A stretch of DNA of 64,000 nt, from contig NZ_KQ948783.1 of assembly GCF_001514205.1 (NCBI RefSeq), positions 114,921 to 178,920 on the forward strand. Direction: 5' to 3'. The DNA is from Streptomyces griseoruber. Its GTDB lineage: Bacteria; Actinomycetota; Actinomycetes; Streptomycetales; Streptomycetaceae. A program made the translations under genes and the position numbers. Under the pieces are notes generated by a model. It saw only the letters and a program-made list of their open reading frames with translations. It made no database searches and had not been told where the DNA came from. Below are positions 1-7,562 of this stretch, in pieces. The stretch's first letter is position 1; every line of letters begins with the position of its first letter.

Positions 1-136
1 TCTTGATTCGATCGAAGAAGAGATAGCCGGATCGATCGCAATATGTACGCAGCGTCTGTTCCGCGTACTCCGAGATGCCTTTAAGCAGCGGCTCTACTTG
101 ACTGTAAGCGTTAGAGACGCTCTGCGGCACTGGCAT
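1..136 (-). CDS. Partial CDS, N-terminus of a possible RelA/SpoT-domain protein
   Basis: An open frame begins at an ATG (136 to 134) and runs off the left edge, giving 45 codons. It overlaps the last 26 bases of the DUF262 gene, so the two are very probably translationally coupled. A purine-rich, G-heavy stretch precedes the ATG. The visible peptide starts MPVPQSVSNAYSQVEPLLKG and ends in GYLFFDRIK. This resembles the helix before the catalytic part of RelA/SpoT-type (p)ppGpp synthetase domains, where a hydrophobic helix is followed by an aromatic-rich turn and an R-x-K motif. That family call rests on a short stretch and is an inference; no catalytic residue is in view. The codon use is less GC-biased than in the host genes, like that of its DUF262 partner. 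Confidence 0.5.
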   Translation of the reverse strand, partial: MPVPQSVSNAYSQVEPLLKGISEYAEQTLRTYCDRSGYLFFDRIK

Positions 137-1172
137 CCCACACCCCCGTCAGCACATCCTTGACGACCCCAATTCGGGTGCGCCGTTGCAGCGCGTCGTT
201 AGATGCTGAACGGGCAGCTTCAAAGTATTGCTTGGCGACCTCGTCATTAGTCCGCGCCTCGTCGTTGACTACGACTCTCATGAAGCTGGTCAGGCGCTCA
301 TTAATCTCCGATCTACCAGGCAGTCGCCCTTGACGAGAGAGTTCGAGAATGGCGCCATAAAGAGAATAGAAGTCCGCCTGATTCTTTAGCCGCTTACCGA
401 TGCCAGAGAGAAGCTCGGAGCTGATTTCCGACATGGTTCGAATTGTTTCCCGGAACTCTACCTCGACAGTCTGCTGCTCGGACCACTCGTCTTCCCGTGA
501 ACCGTATTCCCTGTCCAGGTCATCTTGAGAGTAAGCCCGAACTCCAATTTCGGTGAGGAGCAGAAGGTTGGTTACGAACTCGACGTCCTTCATTTGGCGA
601 CGCGATGCAGGTGCGAAGCGGGGAAAATCTTGCGACAAAACTACCGGAAGAACTTCGGCAAGCTCTTCACAGGTTCGCGCAAACTGCCCGCTATATCGAG
701 CATGACGCAATTCCTGAGGAGTCAGGCGCGCAACATTTCTGTTGATCCTGTCGAAAATGTTATTTAGGGTATTGTCGTCCGTAGTAGGGAGGTATTCGAC
801 GGCGAATTGATACGACCAAAATTCCTTCCTCTCCTCGTCGGAGAGCTGATTGAAGAAAAGGCCCCGAGCGCGTTTAATCGCACTCTTCTCACTGACAGGG
901 AATTCGTTCGCAGTGAACTCAAAAATCGCACTCAGCCTCTGCTTGCCGTCAACAACAGAGTATGTCGCGATCCCGTCGGCCGACATGTTTTCATAAATGA
1001 AAATCGCTGGAGCCGGATATTGAAGCATTAGCGTTTCGATAAAGTAGTCCTTGTAGGACTGATTCCAAACACTTCTGCGTTGGTAAGGAGGGTCGAGCTC
1101 CAGTAGCTCTCGGTTCCAAAGGTCGCGAAACCAGGCGACGGTTTGGGTGGTCTGTCGGCGCTCACGGGGCAT
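111..1172 (-). CDS. DUF262 (GmrSD N-terminal-like) protein
   Basis: The protein has 353 residues from the ATG at 1172, chosen because AAGGAA sits just upstream; a longer reading from 1220 has no such site. The N-terminal third has the hallmarks of DUF262: a DPPYQRRSVWN segment near residues 27-37 and the VVDGKQRLSAI segment near residues 75-85, equivalent to the D-G-[QK]-Q-R motif that binds and hydrolyses nucleotides in GmrSD and BrxU-type enzymes. There is no HNH DUF1524 domain, so it is not a full GmrSD nuclease. Codon use is visibly less GC-rich (AAT, ATT and CTA codons appear) than in host genes, suggesting recent transfer. Its 3' end overlaps the partial gene at the left edge. It is cargo of the integrative element; a defence role is plausible but inferred. 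Confidence 0.85.
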   Translation of the reverse strand: MPRERRQTTQTVAWFRDLWNRELLELDPPYQRRSVWNQSYKDYFIETLMLQYPAPAIFIYENMSADGIATYSVVDGKQRLSAIFEFTANEFPVSEKSAIKRARGLFFNQLSDEERKEFWSYQFAVEYLPTTDDNTLNNIFDRINRNVARLTPQELRHARYSGQFARTCEELAEVLPVVLSQDFPRFAPASRRQMKDVEFVTNLLLLTEIGVRAYSQDDLDREYGSREDEWSEQQTVEVEFRETIRTMSEISSELLSGIGKRLKNQADFYSLYGAILELSRQGRLPGRSEINERLTSFMRVVVNDEARTNDEVAKQYFEAARSASNDALQRRTRIGVVKDVLTGVWDASAAERL

Positions 1173-1496
1173 TGAGATTCCTTGTGGACGAGCCAATCCA
1201 GCCGCACGGTGGTGAGCCACGGCCAGTAGGACGTTGCTAGAGGGACTCTATCGTCGTAGTAACTCGGATGGTTGGGATACGGATGAAGAGCTTGGATGCA
1301 GCGTCCGCCGGGTGGATTCAGCGCATCGGATCACTACGGAAGAAGCTCCCCGGATCGGTCTGGCCAACGCAACTTCGGGGGTAATCGACCTTGCGATGTA
1401 AGCGACGGTTCTCGCCGAACGCCCCGTGTTCAGTCCATGGCTGCCCACGACGTGCGGCAGGCTGATCGCCAACGCCACACCGCGCCAGGACGCCGT
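1173..1496. other. Intergenic region between DUF262 gene and replication genes
   Basis: No convincing gene is visible. It should hold the promoter of the leftward DUF262 operon and that of the rightward DUF3631-xis-int genes. I see no clear -35/-10 pair, no terminator-like hairpin and no copy of the tRNA-Tyr 3' end that would mark the element boundary. Confidence 0.4.
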
Positions 1497-1694
1497 ATGA
1501 CCGGCCCCCACTCCCCCCACCTGGATTGCCCCATCCCCGCCACCGGCGGCCCGCAGGACGCCGAACGCACCCGCGCACGGCCGGTCGTAGGCGCCCGAAA
1601 GAAGTCCGCCCGTCAGGGCGTCCTTTCAGCTCTTCCCACCATCCCCCGCAGCACGGGCACGGCCCGCCACACGGACAGGAGGTACGCCGCATGA
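1497..1694 (+). CDS. Small hypothetical protein upstream of the DUF3631 gene (doubtful)
   Basis: This 65-codon frame starts at an ATG preceded by CAGGA. It ends in a TGA that overlaps the ATG of the DUF3631 gene as ATGA, the usual arrangement of coupled genes. Third positions are mostly G or C, as expected of host-like coding DNA, but the peptide (rich in R, P, A and T) has no motif I recognise. The alternative is that it is non-coding leader sequence. The frame remains open upstream to 1296 without a better start. Confidence 0.3.
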   Translation: MTGPHSPHLDCPIPATGGPQDAERTRARPVVGARKKSARQGVLSALPTIPRSTGTARHTDRRYAA

Positions 1695-2938
1695 CCGACA
1701 CCATCGACGGGGCCGCGCTGCTCGACGAGGTGGAAGCCTTCCACCTCCGCTTCAACATCTTTCCCACCGAACACGCCTACGTCGCCGTCACGTTGTGGGA
1801 CGCGCACGCGCACCTGATCGACGCGCTCGACGGCACCGCCCGCATCGCCTTCCTCAGCCCCGAACCCGGCTCGGGCAAGTCCCGCGCCCTGGAGATCATC
1901 GAAACGCTCACCCCACGCTCCGCGACCACCGTCAACGCGTCCGCCAACGCGCTGTTCCGACTGGTCGCGGCCGATGCTGGGACACCGACGCTGCTGTTCG
2001 ACGAGATCGACACCGTATTCGGGCCCAAGGCCGGCGGGAACGAAGAGGTCCGCGGGTTCCTCAACTCCGGCTACCGGCGCGGCGCCAAGTCCCTGCGCTG
2101 CGTCGGAGAAGGCTCCGAGCAGCGGGCCGGCTGGTTCGACTCGTTCTGCGCAGTCGCCATGGCCGGGCTCGGATCGCTGCCAGACACGATCCTGACCCGC
2201 TCGGTCATCATCCGCATGCGCAAGAAGGCGCCCAACGAGAAGTGCGAGCCCTACCGGCGCCGCATCCACGAAAAGCAGGGCCACATCCTGCGCGACCAGC
2301 TCGCCGACTGGACCGACACCATCCACGACCAGATCGCCGACGCCTGGCCCGAAATGCCCGAGGGCGTCACCGACCGGCCGGCCGACGTGTGGGAACCACT
2401 GCTCGCCGTCGCAGACGCGGCCGGCGGGCACTGGCCCGAGCGGGCCCGCACCGCGTGCGTCGCGCTCATCAAGGCCGCCTCCGAGGGCGACCAAGCCTCC
2501 CTCGGCGTCAAGCTCCTCACCGACCTGCGCGACCGGGTGTTCTGCGGCGTGGACCGGATGCCCACCGCCGCCATCCTCGAAGTCCTGCTCCAGCTCGATG
2601 ACGCCCCGTGGGCCGATCTGAGCGAGGACGGACAGAGCAGCAAGCCGCTCACCGCACGCGCGCTGTCCCGGCTGCTGAGTCAGTACGTGCGCCCCGACAA
2701 CACCCCGATCAAGCCCCGCGGGATCCGGGTCGGCAGCACCACCCCCAAGGGCTACTACGCGGAAGACCTCAGTGACGCGTGGGCCCGCTACTGCCCCCTG
2801 ACCCCTGGGAAATCCGCAACATCCGCAACGTCCGCAACACCGCAGGTCAGCGAGGGTGAATCTGTGGCGGATACCCCTTCCGAGAGCCGCCACATGTTCG
2901 CCGAAACCGACACACGACAGCTCCGCATCGTCGGCTGA
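1691..2938 (+). CDS. DUF3631-domain P-loop ATPase of an integrative element
   Basis: The protein has 415 residues. The ATG at 1691 is chosen because AGGAGGT lies a few bases upstream. A Walker A loop GSGKS is at residues 60-64 and a Walker B segment LLFDEID at about 101-107, followed by the conserved DUF3631 core. DUF3631 proteins are typical of actinobacterial integrative elements and phages, where they accompany primase or replication functions. Here it lies directly upstream of xis and int, so a role in replication of the excised element is likely but inferred. Near the C-terminus (about residues 374-384) the sequence reads GKSATSATSAT; this triplet repeat is the translation of three tandem 9-bp ATCCGCAAC-type repeats that belong to a larger repeat cluster. 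A hairpin follows the stop codon. Confidence 0.85.
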   Translation: MTDTIDGAALLDEVEAFHLRFNIFPTEHAYVAVTLWDAHAHLIDALDGTARIAFLSPEPGSGKSRALEIIETLTPRSATTVNASANALFRLVAADAGTPTLLFDEIDTVFGPKAGGNEEVRGFLNSGYRRGAKSLRCVGEGSEQRAGWFDSFCAVAMAGLGSLPDTILTRSVIIRMRKKAPNEKCEPYRRRIHEKQGHILRDQLADWTDTIHDQIADAWPEMPEGVTDRPADVWEPLLAVADAAGGHWPERARTACVALIKAASEGDQASLGVKLLTDLRDRVFCGVDRMPTAAILEVLLQLDDAPWADLSEDGQSSKPLTARALSRLLSQYVRPDNTPIKPRGIRVGSTTPKGYYAEDLSDAWARYCPLTPGKSATSATSATPQVSEGESVADTPSESRHMFAETDTRQLRIVG

Positions 2939-3068
2939 CCAGCCGGGCCCGACGCTGCCGCCGCGCACTCCGTGCGGCGGCAGCTATCCGCAACAAAAAC
3001 GGCATCCGCCACAGATTCAAGCCGCTGACCAGCGATGTTGCGGCGTGGCGGATGTTGCGGATTCCCCA
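2808..3068. repeat. ATCCGCAAC iteron cluster forming a large inverted repeat
   Basis: Direct copies of ATCCGCAAC or one-mismatch variants start at 2812, 2821, 2830, 2986 and 3004. Inverted copies or near-copies start at 2864, 3037, 3045 and 3054. The first block (2808-2872) and the reverse complement of the last block (3003-3068) match over about 65 bp with only scattered differences, including a shared ATCTGTGGCGGAT segment at 2860-2872, reversed at 3004-3016. The first block is inside the 3' end of the DUF3631 gene and the second lies just before the xis gene. Iterons next to a replication gene suggest an origin or the binding site of an element-encoded regulator; this is an inference. Confidence 0.75.
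2954..2984 (+). terminator. Hairpin after the DUF3631 stop codon
   Basis: GCTGCCGCC (2954-2962) pairs exactly with GGCGGCAGC (2976-2984); an inner GCAC/GTGC pair closes a short loop with a two-base bulge. It starts 15 bases after the stop codon. No T-run follows, which is usual in Streptomyces. It sits inside the iteron cluster, so it could have another structural role. Confidence 0.5.
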
Positions 3069-3095
3069 GAAGGAAGAGACCGAGGAGAAGCAACG

Positions 3096-3281
3096 ATGGC
3101 TCGCCCCCAGATGCTCAAGCTCCCCGAAGCCCTCGAAGAGATCAACATGAGCCGCGCCGCCTTCTACCGCATGCGTGCCCGCGGCCAGGCACCCCGACTC
3201 GTCAAGCTCCCGAACGGTCACCTGCGTATACGCCGCAGCGACCTGGACGCCTGGCTGAACAGCCACGCAGCCACCTACTGA
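3096..3281 (+). CDS. xis: Excisionase (helix-turn-helix, MerR/Xis type)
   Basis: This is a 61-residue protein with GAGGAG about ten bases before the ATG. The sequence LKLPEALEEINMSRAAFYRM followed by KLPNGHLRIRRSDLDAWLNS is the standard winged-helix fold of Xis proteins: recognition helix, then the R-I-R-R wing, then a D-x-W-L helix. It lies 50 bp upstream of the integrase, the usual xis-int arrangement of SLP1/pSAM2-type elements. It should bind the att region and steer the integrase towards excision. Longer readings starting at 2856 lack a ribosome-binding site and run through the repeat cluster, so they are rejected. Confidence 0.9.
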   Translation: MARPQMLKLPEALEEINMSRAAFYRMRARGQAPRLVKLPNGHLRIRRSDLDAWLNSHAATY

Positions 3282-3331
3282 TCACCCCTGGGGCCCGGCC
3301 GATGCCGGGCCCCAGCTACAGAGAGGCCCCC

Positions 3332-4690
3332 ATGGGGAAGACGTACGACGTTCGGATTTGGTCTGTCCGGCAGCGGAAGGATCGAGGGCAGACCTCGGCG
3401 GAGCTGCGTTGGAAGACCGGGGAGACCCCGCACTCCCAGACGTTCCGCACGAAGACGCTGGCCGAAGGCCGTAGGGCCGAACTGTTGCGGGTGGCGCACG
3501 CCGGAGAGCCGTTCGACGAGGAAACCGGCCTGCCGCTCGCAGAGCTGCGGCAGCGTGATGACGTCAGTTGGTACCAGCACGCCCGCGAGTACATCGAGAT
3601 GAAGTGGAAGCACTCCCCCGGCTCGACACGTCGGACGCTCGCGGAAGCCATGGCCACCGTGGCGCCTGCCCTGGTGGTGGACACAAAGGGCATGGCCGAC
3701 GCCAGGACTGTGCGGACCGCTCTCTATAGCTGGGCGTTCAACGTGAGCCGGCGCGACGAGCAGCCGCCGGACGAGGTCGCCAGGGTGCTCGCTTGGTTCG
3801 AGCGTAAATCTCTGCCAACGTCGGCGCTCGCCGACCGGATGAAGGTGCGCGCCGCCCTCGACGCGCTGACAAAAAAGCTGGACGGCACCACGGCGTCCGC
3901 GTCCACGATCCGCAGGAAGCGCGCCATCTTCCACAACGCCCTGGGCTACGCGGTCGACGCCGGGCGCCTGCCGTTGCCCCGGGTCCAGTGGAAGGCACCC
4001 GAGCAGGTGGACGAGGAATTGGACCCGGCCTGTGTGCCAGACCCACGCCAGGCTCTCGCCCTGCTCGATGCCGTGCGGGCGCAGAGCGCCCGGGGGCGGC
4101 ATCTAGTGGCGTTCTTCGGGTGCATGTACTACGCGGCGGCACGGCCGGCGGAGGTGATCGGGCTCCGGGCGCAGGACTGCGACTTACCGCGGTGCGGTTG
4201 GGGTGCTCTGCGGCTCCGCGAGACACGCCCTCGGTCGGGTTCCGCATGGACCGACAGCGGCGAGGCACATGACAAACGAGGGCTCAAGCATCGCCCTCGA
4301 AAGGCGGTGCGAACGGTGCCGGTCCCGCCGGACCTGGTCGCCCTGCTCAGATGGCACGTCACGGCCTACGGCGTCGCCCCGGATGGGCGGCTATTTCGTA
4401 CGCAGCGGGGCGGGCTCATCCAGGACACCGGGTACGGCGAAGTGTGGGCAGAGGCTCGGTCGCGCGCCCTCACGCCCTCTCAGCGCGCCTCGCAGCTCGC
4501 CAAGCGCCCATATGATCTACGCCACGCCGCTGTCTCCACATGGCTCAGTTCCGGCGTGGAGCCGCAGGTGGTCGCCGCGCGCGCGGGGCACAGCGTGGCT
4601 GTGCTCTTTCGGGTCTACGCAAAGTGCCTCGAGGGAGCTGCGGCCACGGCCAACGCTCGCATTGAAGCGATGCTGAGAAACGGCAGGTAG
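3332..4690 (+). CDS. int: Tyrosine recombinase/integrase
   Basis: The protein has 452 residues. The ATG at 3332 follows GAGAGG; the longer frame to 3035 is xis sequence in another frame. An N-terminal arm-binding and core-binding half (about residues 1-235) precedes the catalytic domain. The catalytic residues visible are R271 (AARPAEVIGL), R397 in PYDLRH (Tyr replaces the first His of the H-x-x-R box, as is common in actinobacterial integrases), H420 in AGHS and the nucleophile Y429 in FRVYAKCL. It lies next to the 3' end of tRNA-Tyr, which should be its attachment site, as for SLP1 of S. coelicolor. Codon 285 is TTA (4184-4186), the rare leucine codon read by the bldA tRNA, so full expression may depend on developmental stage. 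Confidence 0.95.
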   Translation: MGKTYDVRIWSVRQRKDRGQTSAELRWKTGETPHSQTFRTKTLAEGRRAELLRVAHAGEPFDEETGLPLAELRQRDDVSWYQHAREYIEMKWKHSPGSTRRTLAEAMATVAPALVVDTKGMADARTVRTALYSWAFNVSRRDEQPPDEVARVLAWFERKSLPTSALADRMKVRAALDALTKKLDGTTASASTIRRKRAIFHNALGYAVDAGRLPLPRVQWKAPEQVDEELDPACVPDPRQALALLDAVRAQSARGRHLVAFFGCMYYAAARPAEVIGLRAQDCDLPRCGWGALRLRETRPRSGSAWTDSGEAHDKRGLKHRPRKAVRTVPVPPDLVALLRWHVTAYGVAPDGRLFRTQRGGLIQDTGYGEVWAEARSRALTPSQRASQLAKRPYDLRHAAVSTWLSSGVEPQVVAARAGHSVAVLFRVYAKCLEGAAATANARIEAMLRNGR

Positions 4691-4798
4691 GGAGCCGGAA
4701 AGCTGCCCCACGCCTGCCCCACACAGGTCGGTCAGCACGCGAGTCAGGGTGAGACATAGCGGGAGGAAGCGGCTAAATCAACGTCTCGTGATCCGGGA

Positions 4799-4853
4799 AC
4801 GACGAAAGGGTCTGCGATCAGCATTGCTGCTGGTCACAGACCCTTTCGGTCGT
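4799..4853. terminator. Long perfect hairpin at the tRNA-Tyr 3' flank
   Basis: CGAAAGGGTCTG (4803-4814) pairs exactly with CAGACCCTTTCG (4837-4848). An inner stem GATCAGCA/TGCTGGTC continues to a TTGC loop, and ACGA/TCGT extends it outwards. It lies immediately 3' of the minus-strand tRNA and 108 bp after the plus-strand integrase stop, so it can serve as terminator for both. Confidence 0.75.
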
Positions 4854-4854
4854 G

Positions 4855-4904
4855 TGGCGGCGCCAGGATTCGAACCTGGGAAGGCGAAGCCGGCAGATTT
4901 ACAG
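4855..4904. other. Probable att junction of the integrative element
   Basis: SLP1-type elements recombine within the 3' half of tRNA-Tyr, from about the anticodon loop to the 3' end. The integrase reads towards this segment from the left, so the host-side junction should lie here. No second copy of the segment occurs between positions 1 and 4800, so the other att site lies outside the window. Exact boundaries are not visible. Confidence 0.45.
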
Positions 4905-4936
4905 TCTGCTCCCTTTGGCCGCTCGGGCACACCGCC
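4855..4936 (-). tRNA. tRNA-Tyr(GTA)
   Basis: The minus strand folds as an 82-nt class II tRNA. The acceptor stem GGCGGTG pairs with CGCCGCC plus discriminator A, and the T-arm contains GGTTCGAATCC. The anticodon loop is CTGTAAA with anticodon GTA (plus-strand 4900-4902), giving tyrosine; there is a long variable arm and CCA is not encoded. The gene is intact although the integrase gene lies just beyond its 3' end, as expected when an element re-creates the tRNA 3' half on insertion. Confidence 0.97.
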
Positions 4937-5161
4937 GGGGTTTGCTGCCGTTCGAACCGCTTTTCGGCGGTGCTCCCTGGCAACGACGTAAACAATACCC
5001 GATACCGAGGGGTGCTTCGCCACCCGATTGATCTCCACCCGGACGACCGCGGGTGGCTAGGCTTGTCCGGATGCGGCCCGGGATCACACCGGGCTCGGCG
5101 GCCGCCCCCACGTACGCCGATCCGCAGTTCATACGCACCCCGATACAAGGAGCCACAGGAC

Positions 5162-5650
5162 ATGGCCGACTCCAGTTTCGACATTGTCTCGAAGGTCGAG
5201 CGGCAGGAGGTCGACAACGCCCTCAACCAGGCCGCCAAGGAGATCTCGCAGCGCTACGACTTCAAGGGTGTGGGCGCCTCCATCTCGTGGTCCGGCGAGA
5301 AGATCCTCATGGAGGCGAACTCCGAGGACCGGGTGAACGCCGTCCTCGACGTCTTCCAGTCGAAGCTGATCAAGCGCGGGATCTCGCTCAAGGCGCTGGA
5401 CGCGGGCGAGCCCCAGCTCTCCGGCAAGGAGTACAAGCTGTTCGCGGAGATCAAGGAGGGCATCTCCCAGGACAACGCCAAGAAGGTCGCGAAGCTCATC
5501 CGCGACGAGGGCCCCAAGGGCATCAAGGCCCAGGTGCAGGGCGACGAACTGCGCGTCAGCTCCAAGAGCCGCGACGACCTCCAGGCCGTCATCGCCCTGC
5601 TGAAGGGTCAGGACTTCGACTTCGCACTCCAGTTCGTGAACTACCGGTAG
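5162..5650 (+). CDS. yajQ: YajQ family nucleotide-binding protein
   Basis: The protein has 162 residues, the standard length for YajQ, with AAGGAG upstream of the ATG at 5162. The N-terminal MADSSFDIVSKVERQEVDNA and the KVAKLIRDEGPKGIKAQVQG segment are diagnostic for the family (two linked ferredoxin-like half domains). YajQ proteins bind cyclic di-GMP and RNA in other bacteria; the role in Streptomyces is not established. It is a single-gene unit: a tRNA on the opposite strand precedes it and a strong terminator follows. Confidence 0.93.
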   Translation: MADSSFDIVSKVERQEVDNALNQAAKEISQRYDFKGVGASISWSGEKILMEANSEDRVNAVLDVFQSKLIKRGISLKALDAGEPQLSGKEYKLFAEIKEGISQDNAKKVAKLIRDEGPKGIKAQVQGDELRVSSKSRDDLQAVIALLKGQDFDFALQFVNYR

Positions 5651-5682
5651 TCGGCCGCCGGTCGGCCGCTCCCGGTGACGAC

Positions 5683-5714
5683 GAAGGGCGGGCACCCCGC
5701 GGTGCCCGCCCTTC
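5683..5714. terminator. Perfect 14-bp stem terminator
   Basis: GAAGGGCGGGCACC (5683-5696) and GGTGCCCGCCCTTC (5701-5714) are exact inverted copies around a CCGC loop. The hairpin lies between the convergent YajQ gene and the GlsB-like gene and can terminate both. Confidence 0.85.
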
Positions 5715-5762
5715 TCGCCCACCGGACCGCCGAACCCGTCGGACCCGCCGGCCGGGCCGCGC

Positions 5763-6029
5763 TCAGTCGCGCGAGTTGCCGAACAGCAGCCGGTAGACGA
5801 TCAGGAGCACGAGCGATCCGCCGATCGCCGCCACCCAGGTGGCACCGTCGTAGAAGTCCTTGGTGATCGGGTGGTCCAGCCAGCGGGCCGATATCCAGCC
5901 GCCGATGAACGCGCCCGCGATGCCGATGAAGGTCGTTCCGATGAACCCGCCCGGGTCACGCCCCGGCAGCAGGACCTTGGCGACGACTCCGGCCAACAGT
6001 CCCAGGATGATCCAGCTGATGATGCCCAT
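5763..6029 (-). CDS. GlsB/YeaQ/YmgE family stress-response membrane protein
   Basis: The protein has 88 residues, starting at MGIISWIILGLLAGVVAK. Three hydrophobic segments (about 3-20, 30-48 and 63-80) are separated by the family's glycine-rich turns, including PGRDPGGF and GIAGAFIGGW. Transglycosylase-associated (GlsB-like) proteins are small inner-membrane proteins linked to general stress; biochemical function is unknown. The upstream extension to 6074 is rejected because family members start at MGI. It is monocistronic and converges with the YajQ gene. Confidence 0.85.
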   Translation of the reverse strand: MGIISWIILGLLAGVVAKVLLPGRDPGGFIGTTFIGIAGAFIGGWISARWLDHPITKDFYDGATWVAAIGGSLVLLIVYRLLFGNSRD

Positions 6030-6268
6030 GTCCTGAACCTGCCCTTCCGCGCTGTGCCCGTGCCGCCCGGGCACTGTGATCTCGCTCGCTCGCTCCGGAC
6101 GGACCGTGCCGGTCGTGGCACCTCCCGCCCCACGCCCTGCGTCCCCTCCGTCACCCGCGGGTCCGTGTCGCGTTCACTCGGGTTCATGTCGTGCGGGTTC
6201 ATGTCGTGTTGTCGGGGACGACGTCCCCACGGCATCCGGTGGTTCCGCCGGTCAGTAGGGTGCGGCCC

Positions 6269-7519
6269 ATGACACAGCCCGGATCCCCCGCCGCACTGCG
6301 GCGGACCCTGGGCGTCGGCGACGCCGTGGTCATCGGGCTCGGCTCGATGATCGGCGCCGGCGTCTTCGCCGCCCTCGCCCCCGCCGCGCACGCCGCGGGC
6401 TCCGGACTGCTGCTCGGGCTCGCCCTCGCCGCCCTGGTCGCCTACTGCAACGCCATGTCGTCGGCCCGCCTCGCCGCCCTGTACCCGGCCTCGGGCGGCA
6501 CCTATGTGTACGGGCGCGAACGCCTCGGGGAGTTCTGGGGATACCTGGCCGGCTGGTCGTTCGTGGTCGGGAAGACGGCCTCCTGCGCGGCGATGGCGCT
6601 GACGGTCGGGGCGTACGTCTGGCCGGGGCAGGCGCACGCGGTGGCGGTCGCGGCCGTGGTGGCCCTGACCGCCGTCAACTACGGCGGCATCCAGAAGTCC
6701 GCCTGGCTGACGCGGGCCATCGTGTCGGTGGTCCTCGCGGTCCTCGCGTCCGTGGTCGTGGTGTGCCTGGGCTCCGGCGCGTCGGACGCCGGGCGTCTGG
6801 ACGTCGGGGCCTCAGGCGGCCCGGGCGGTGTGCTGCAAGCCGCGGGCCTGCTGTTCTTCGCGTTCGCCGGGTACGCGCGCATCGCGACCCTCGGCGAGGA
6901 GGTACGGGATCCGGCGCGCACCATCCCCCGCGCGATCCCCCTCGCACTGGGCGTCACCCTGGTCGTCTACGCGTGCGTCGCGATCGCCGTCCTCTCCGTG
7001 CTCGGCACCGGGGAGCTCGGGCAGGCGCAGGCCCCCCTGGCCGACGCGGTGCGGGCGGCGGGCGCGCCGGGGATGGTGCCGGTGGTGCGGGTCGGGGCGG
7101 CCGTGGCCGCGCTGGGTTCCCTGCTCGCGCTCATCCTGGGCGTCTCACGCACCACCCTGGCGATGGCCCGCGACCGCCATCTGCCCGGCGCGCTGGCGGC
7201 CGTCCACCCGCGCTTCCAGGTGCCCCACCGGGCCGAACTGGCCGTCGGCGCGGTGGTGGCGGTGCTCGCCGCCACGGTGGACGTACGGGGCGCGATCGGT
7301 TTCTCCTCCTTCGGTGTGCTCGCCTACTACGCGGTGGCCAACGCCTCGGCCTGGACCCTGGACGGCTCCCCGACGGCGCGGGCGCTTCCCGCTCTGGGCC
7401 TCCTCGGCTGCGTGACCCTGGCGTTCGCCCTGCCGGTGACGTCCGTGGCGACGGGGGCGGCCGTGCTGGCGGCGGGCGTGCTCGCGTACGGGGCGCGCGG
7501 CCGGCTCGGCGCGCGGTGA
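6269..7519 (+). CDS. APC family amino acid permease
   Basis: The 416-residue integral membrane protein has about twelve hydrophobic segments. The first contains the APC signature VVIGLGSMIGAGVFAAL (about residues 19-35), and the second transmembrane region has the usual YPASGGTYVYGRERLGEF turn near residues 72-89. It should exchange or import amino acids or amines by proton symport; the substrate cannot be read from sequence. The ATG at 6269 is preferred to 6191 because the extension is not family-like. It converges with the YccF gene and its 5' neighbour is divergent, so it is probably transcribed alone. Confidence 0.88.
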   Translation: MTQPGSPAALRRTLGVGDAVVIGLGSMIGAGVFAALAPAAHAAGSGLLLGLALAALVAYCNAMSSARLAALYPASGGTYVYGRERLGEFWGYLAGWSFVVGKTASCAAMALTVGAYVWPGQAHAVAVAAVVALTAVNYGGIQKSAWLTRAIVSVVLAVLASVVVVCLGSGASDAGRLDVGASGGPGGVLQAAGLLFFAFAGYARIATLGEEVRDPARTIPRAIPLALGVTLVVYACVAIAVLSVLGTGELGQAQAPLADAVRAAGAPGMVPVVRVGAAVAALGSLLALILGVSRTTLAMARDRHLPGALAAVHPRFQVPHRAELAVGAVVAVLAATVDVRGAIGFSSFGVLAYYAVANASAWTLDGSPTARALPALGLLGCVTLAFALPVTSVATGAAVLAAGVLAYGARGRLGAR

Positions 7520-7562
7520 GCGGCCTCCGGCGTCCCCCACGCCCCGGCCGACCCGCCGTGCG

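Noticed and set aside
1526..2938. 470-residue version of the DUF3631 protein
   Set aside because: The first 55 residues are Arg/His/Pro-rich and lack a ribosome-binding site. AGGAGGT directly precedes the ATG at 1691.
4857..4940. Frames across the tRNA-Tyr gene as coding
   Set aside because: Several frames cross it, but the sequence is a complete tRNA with a clear anticodon loop.
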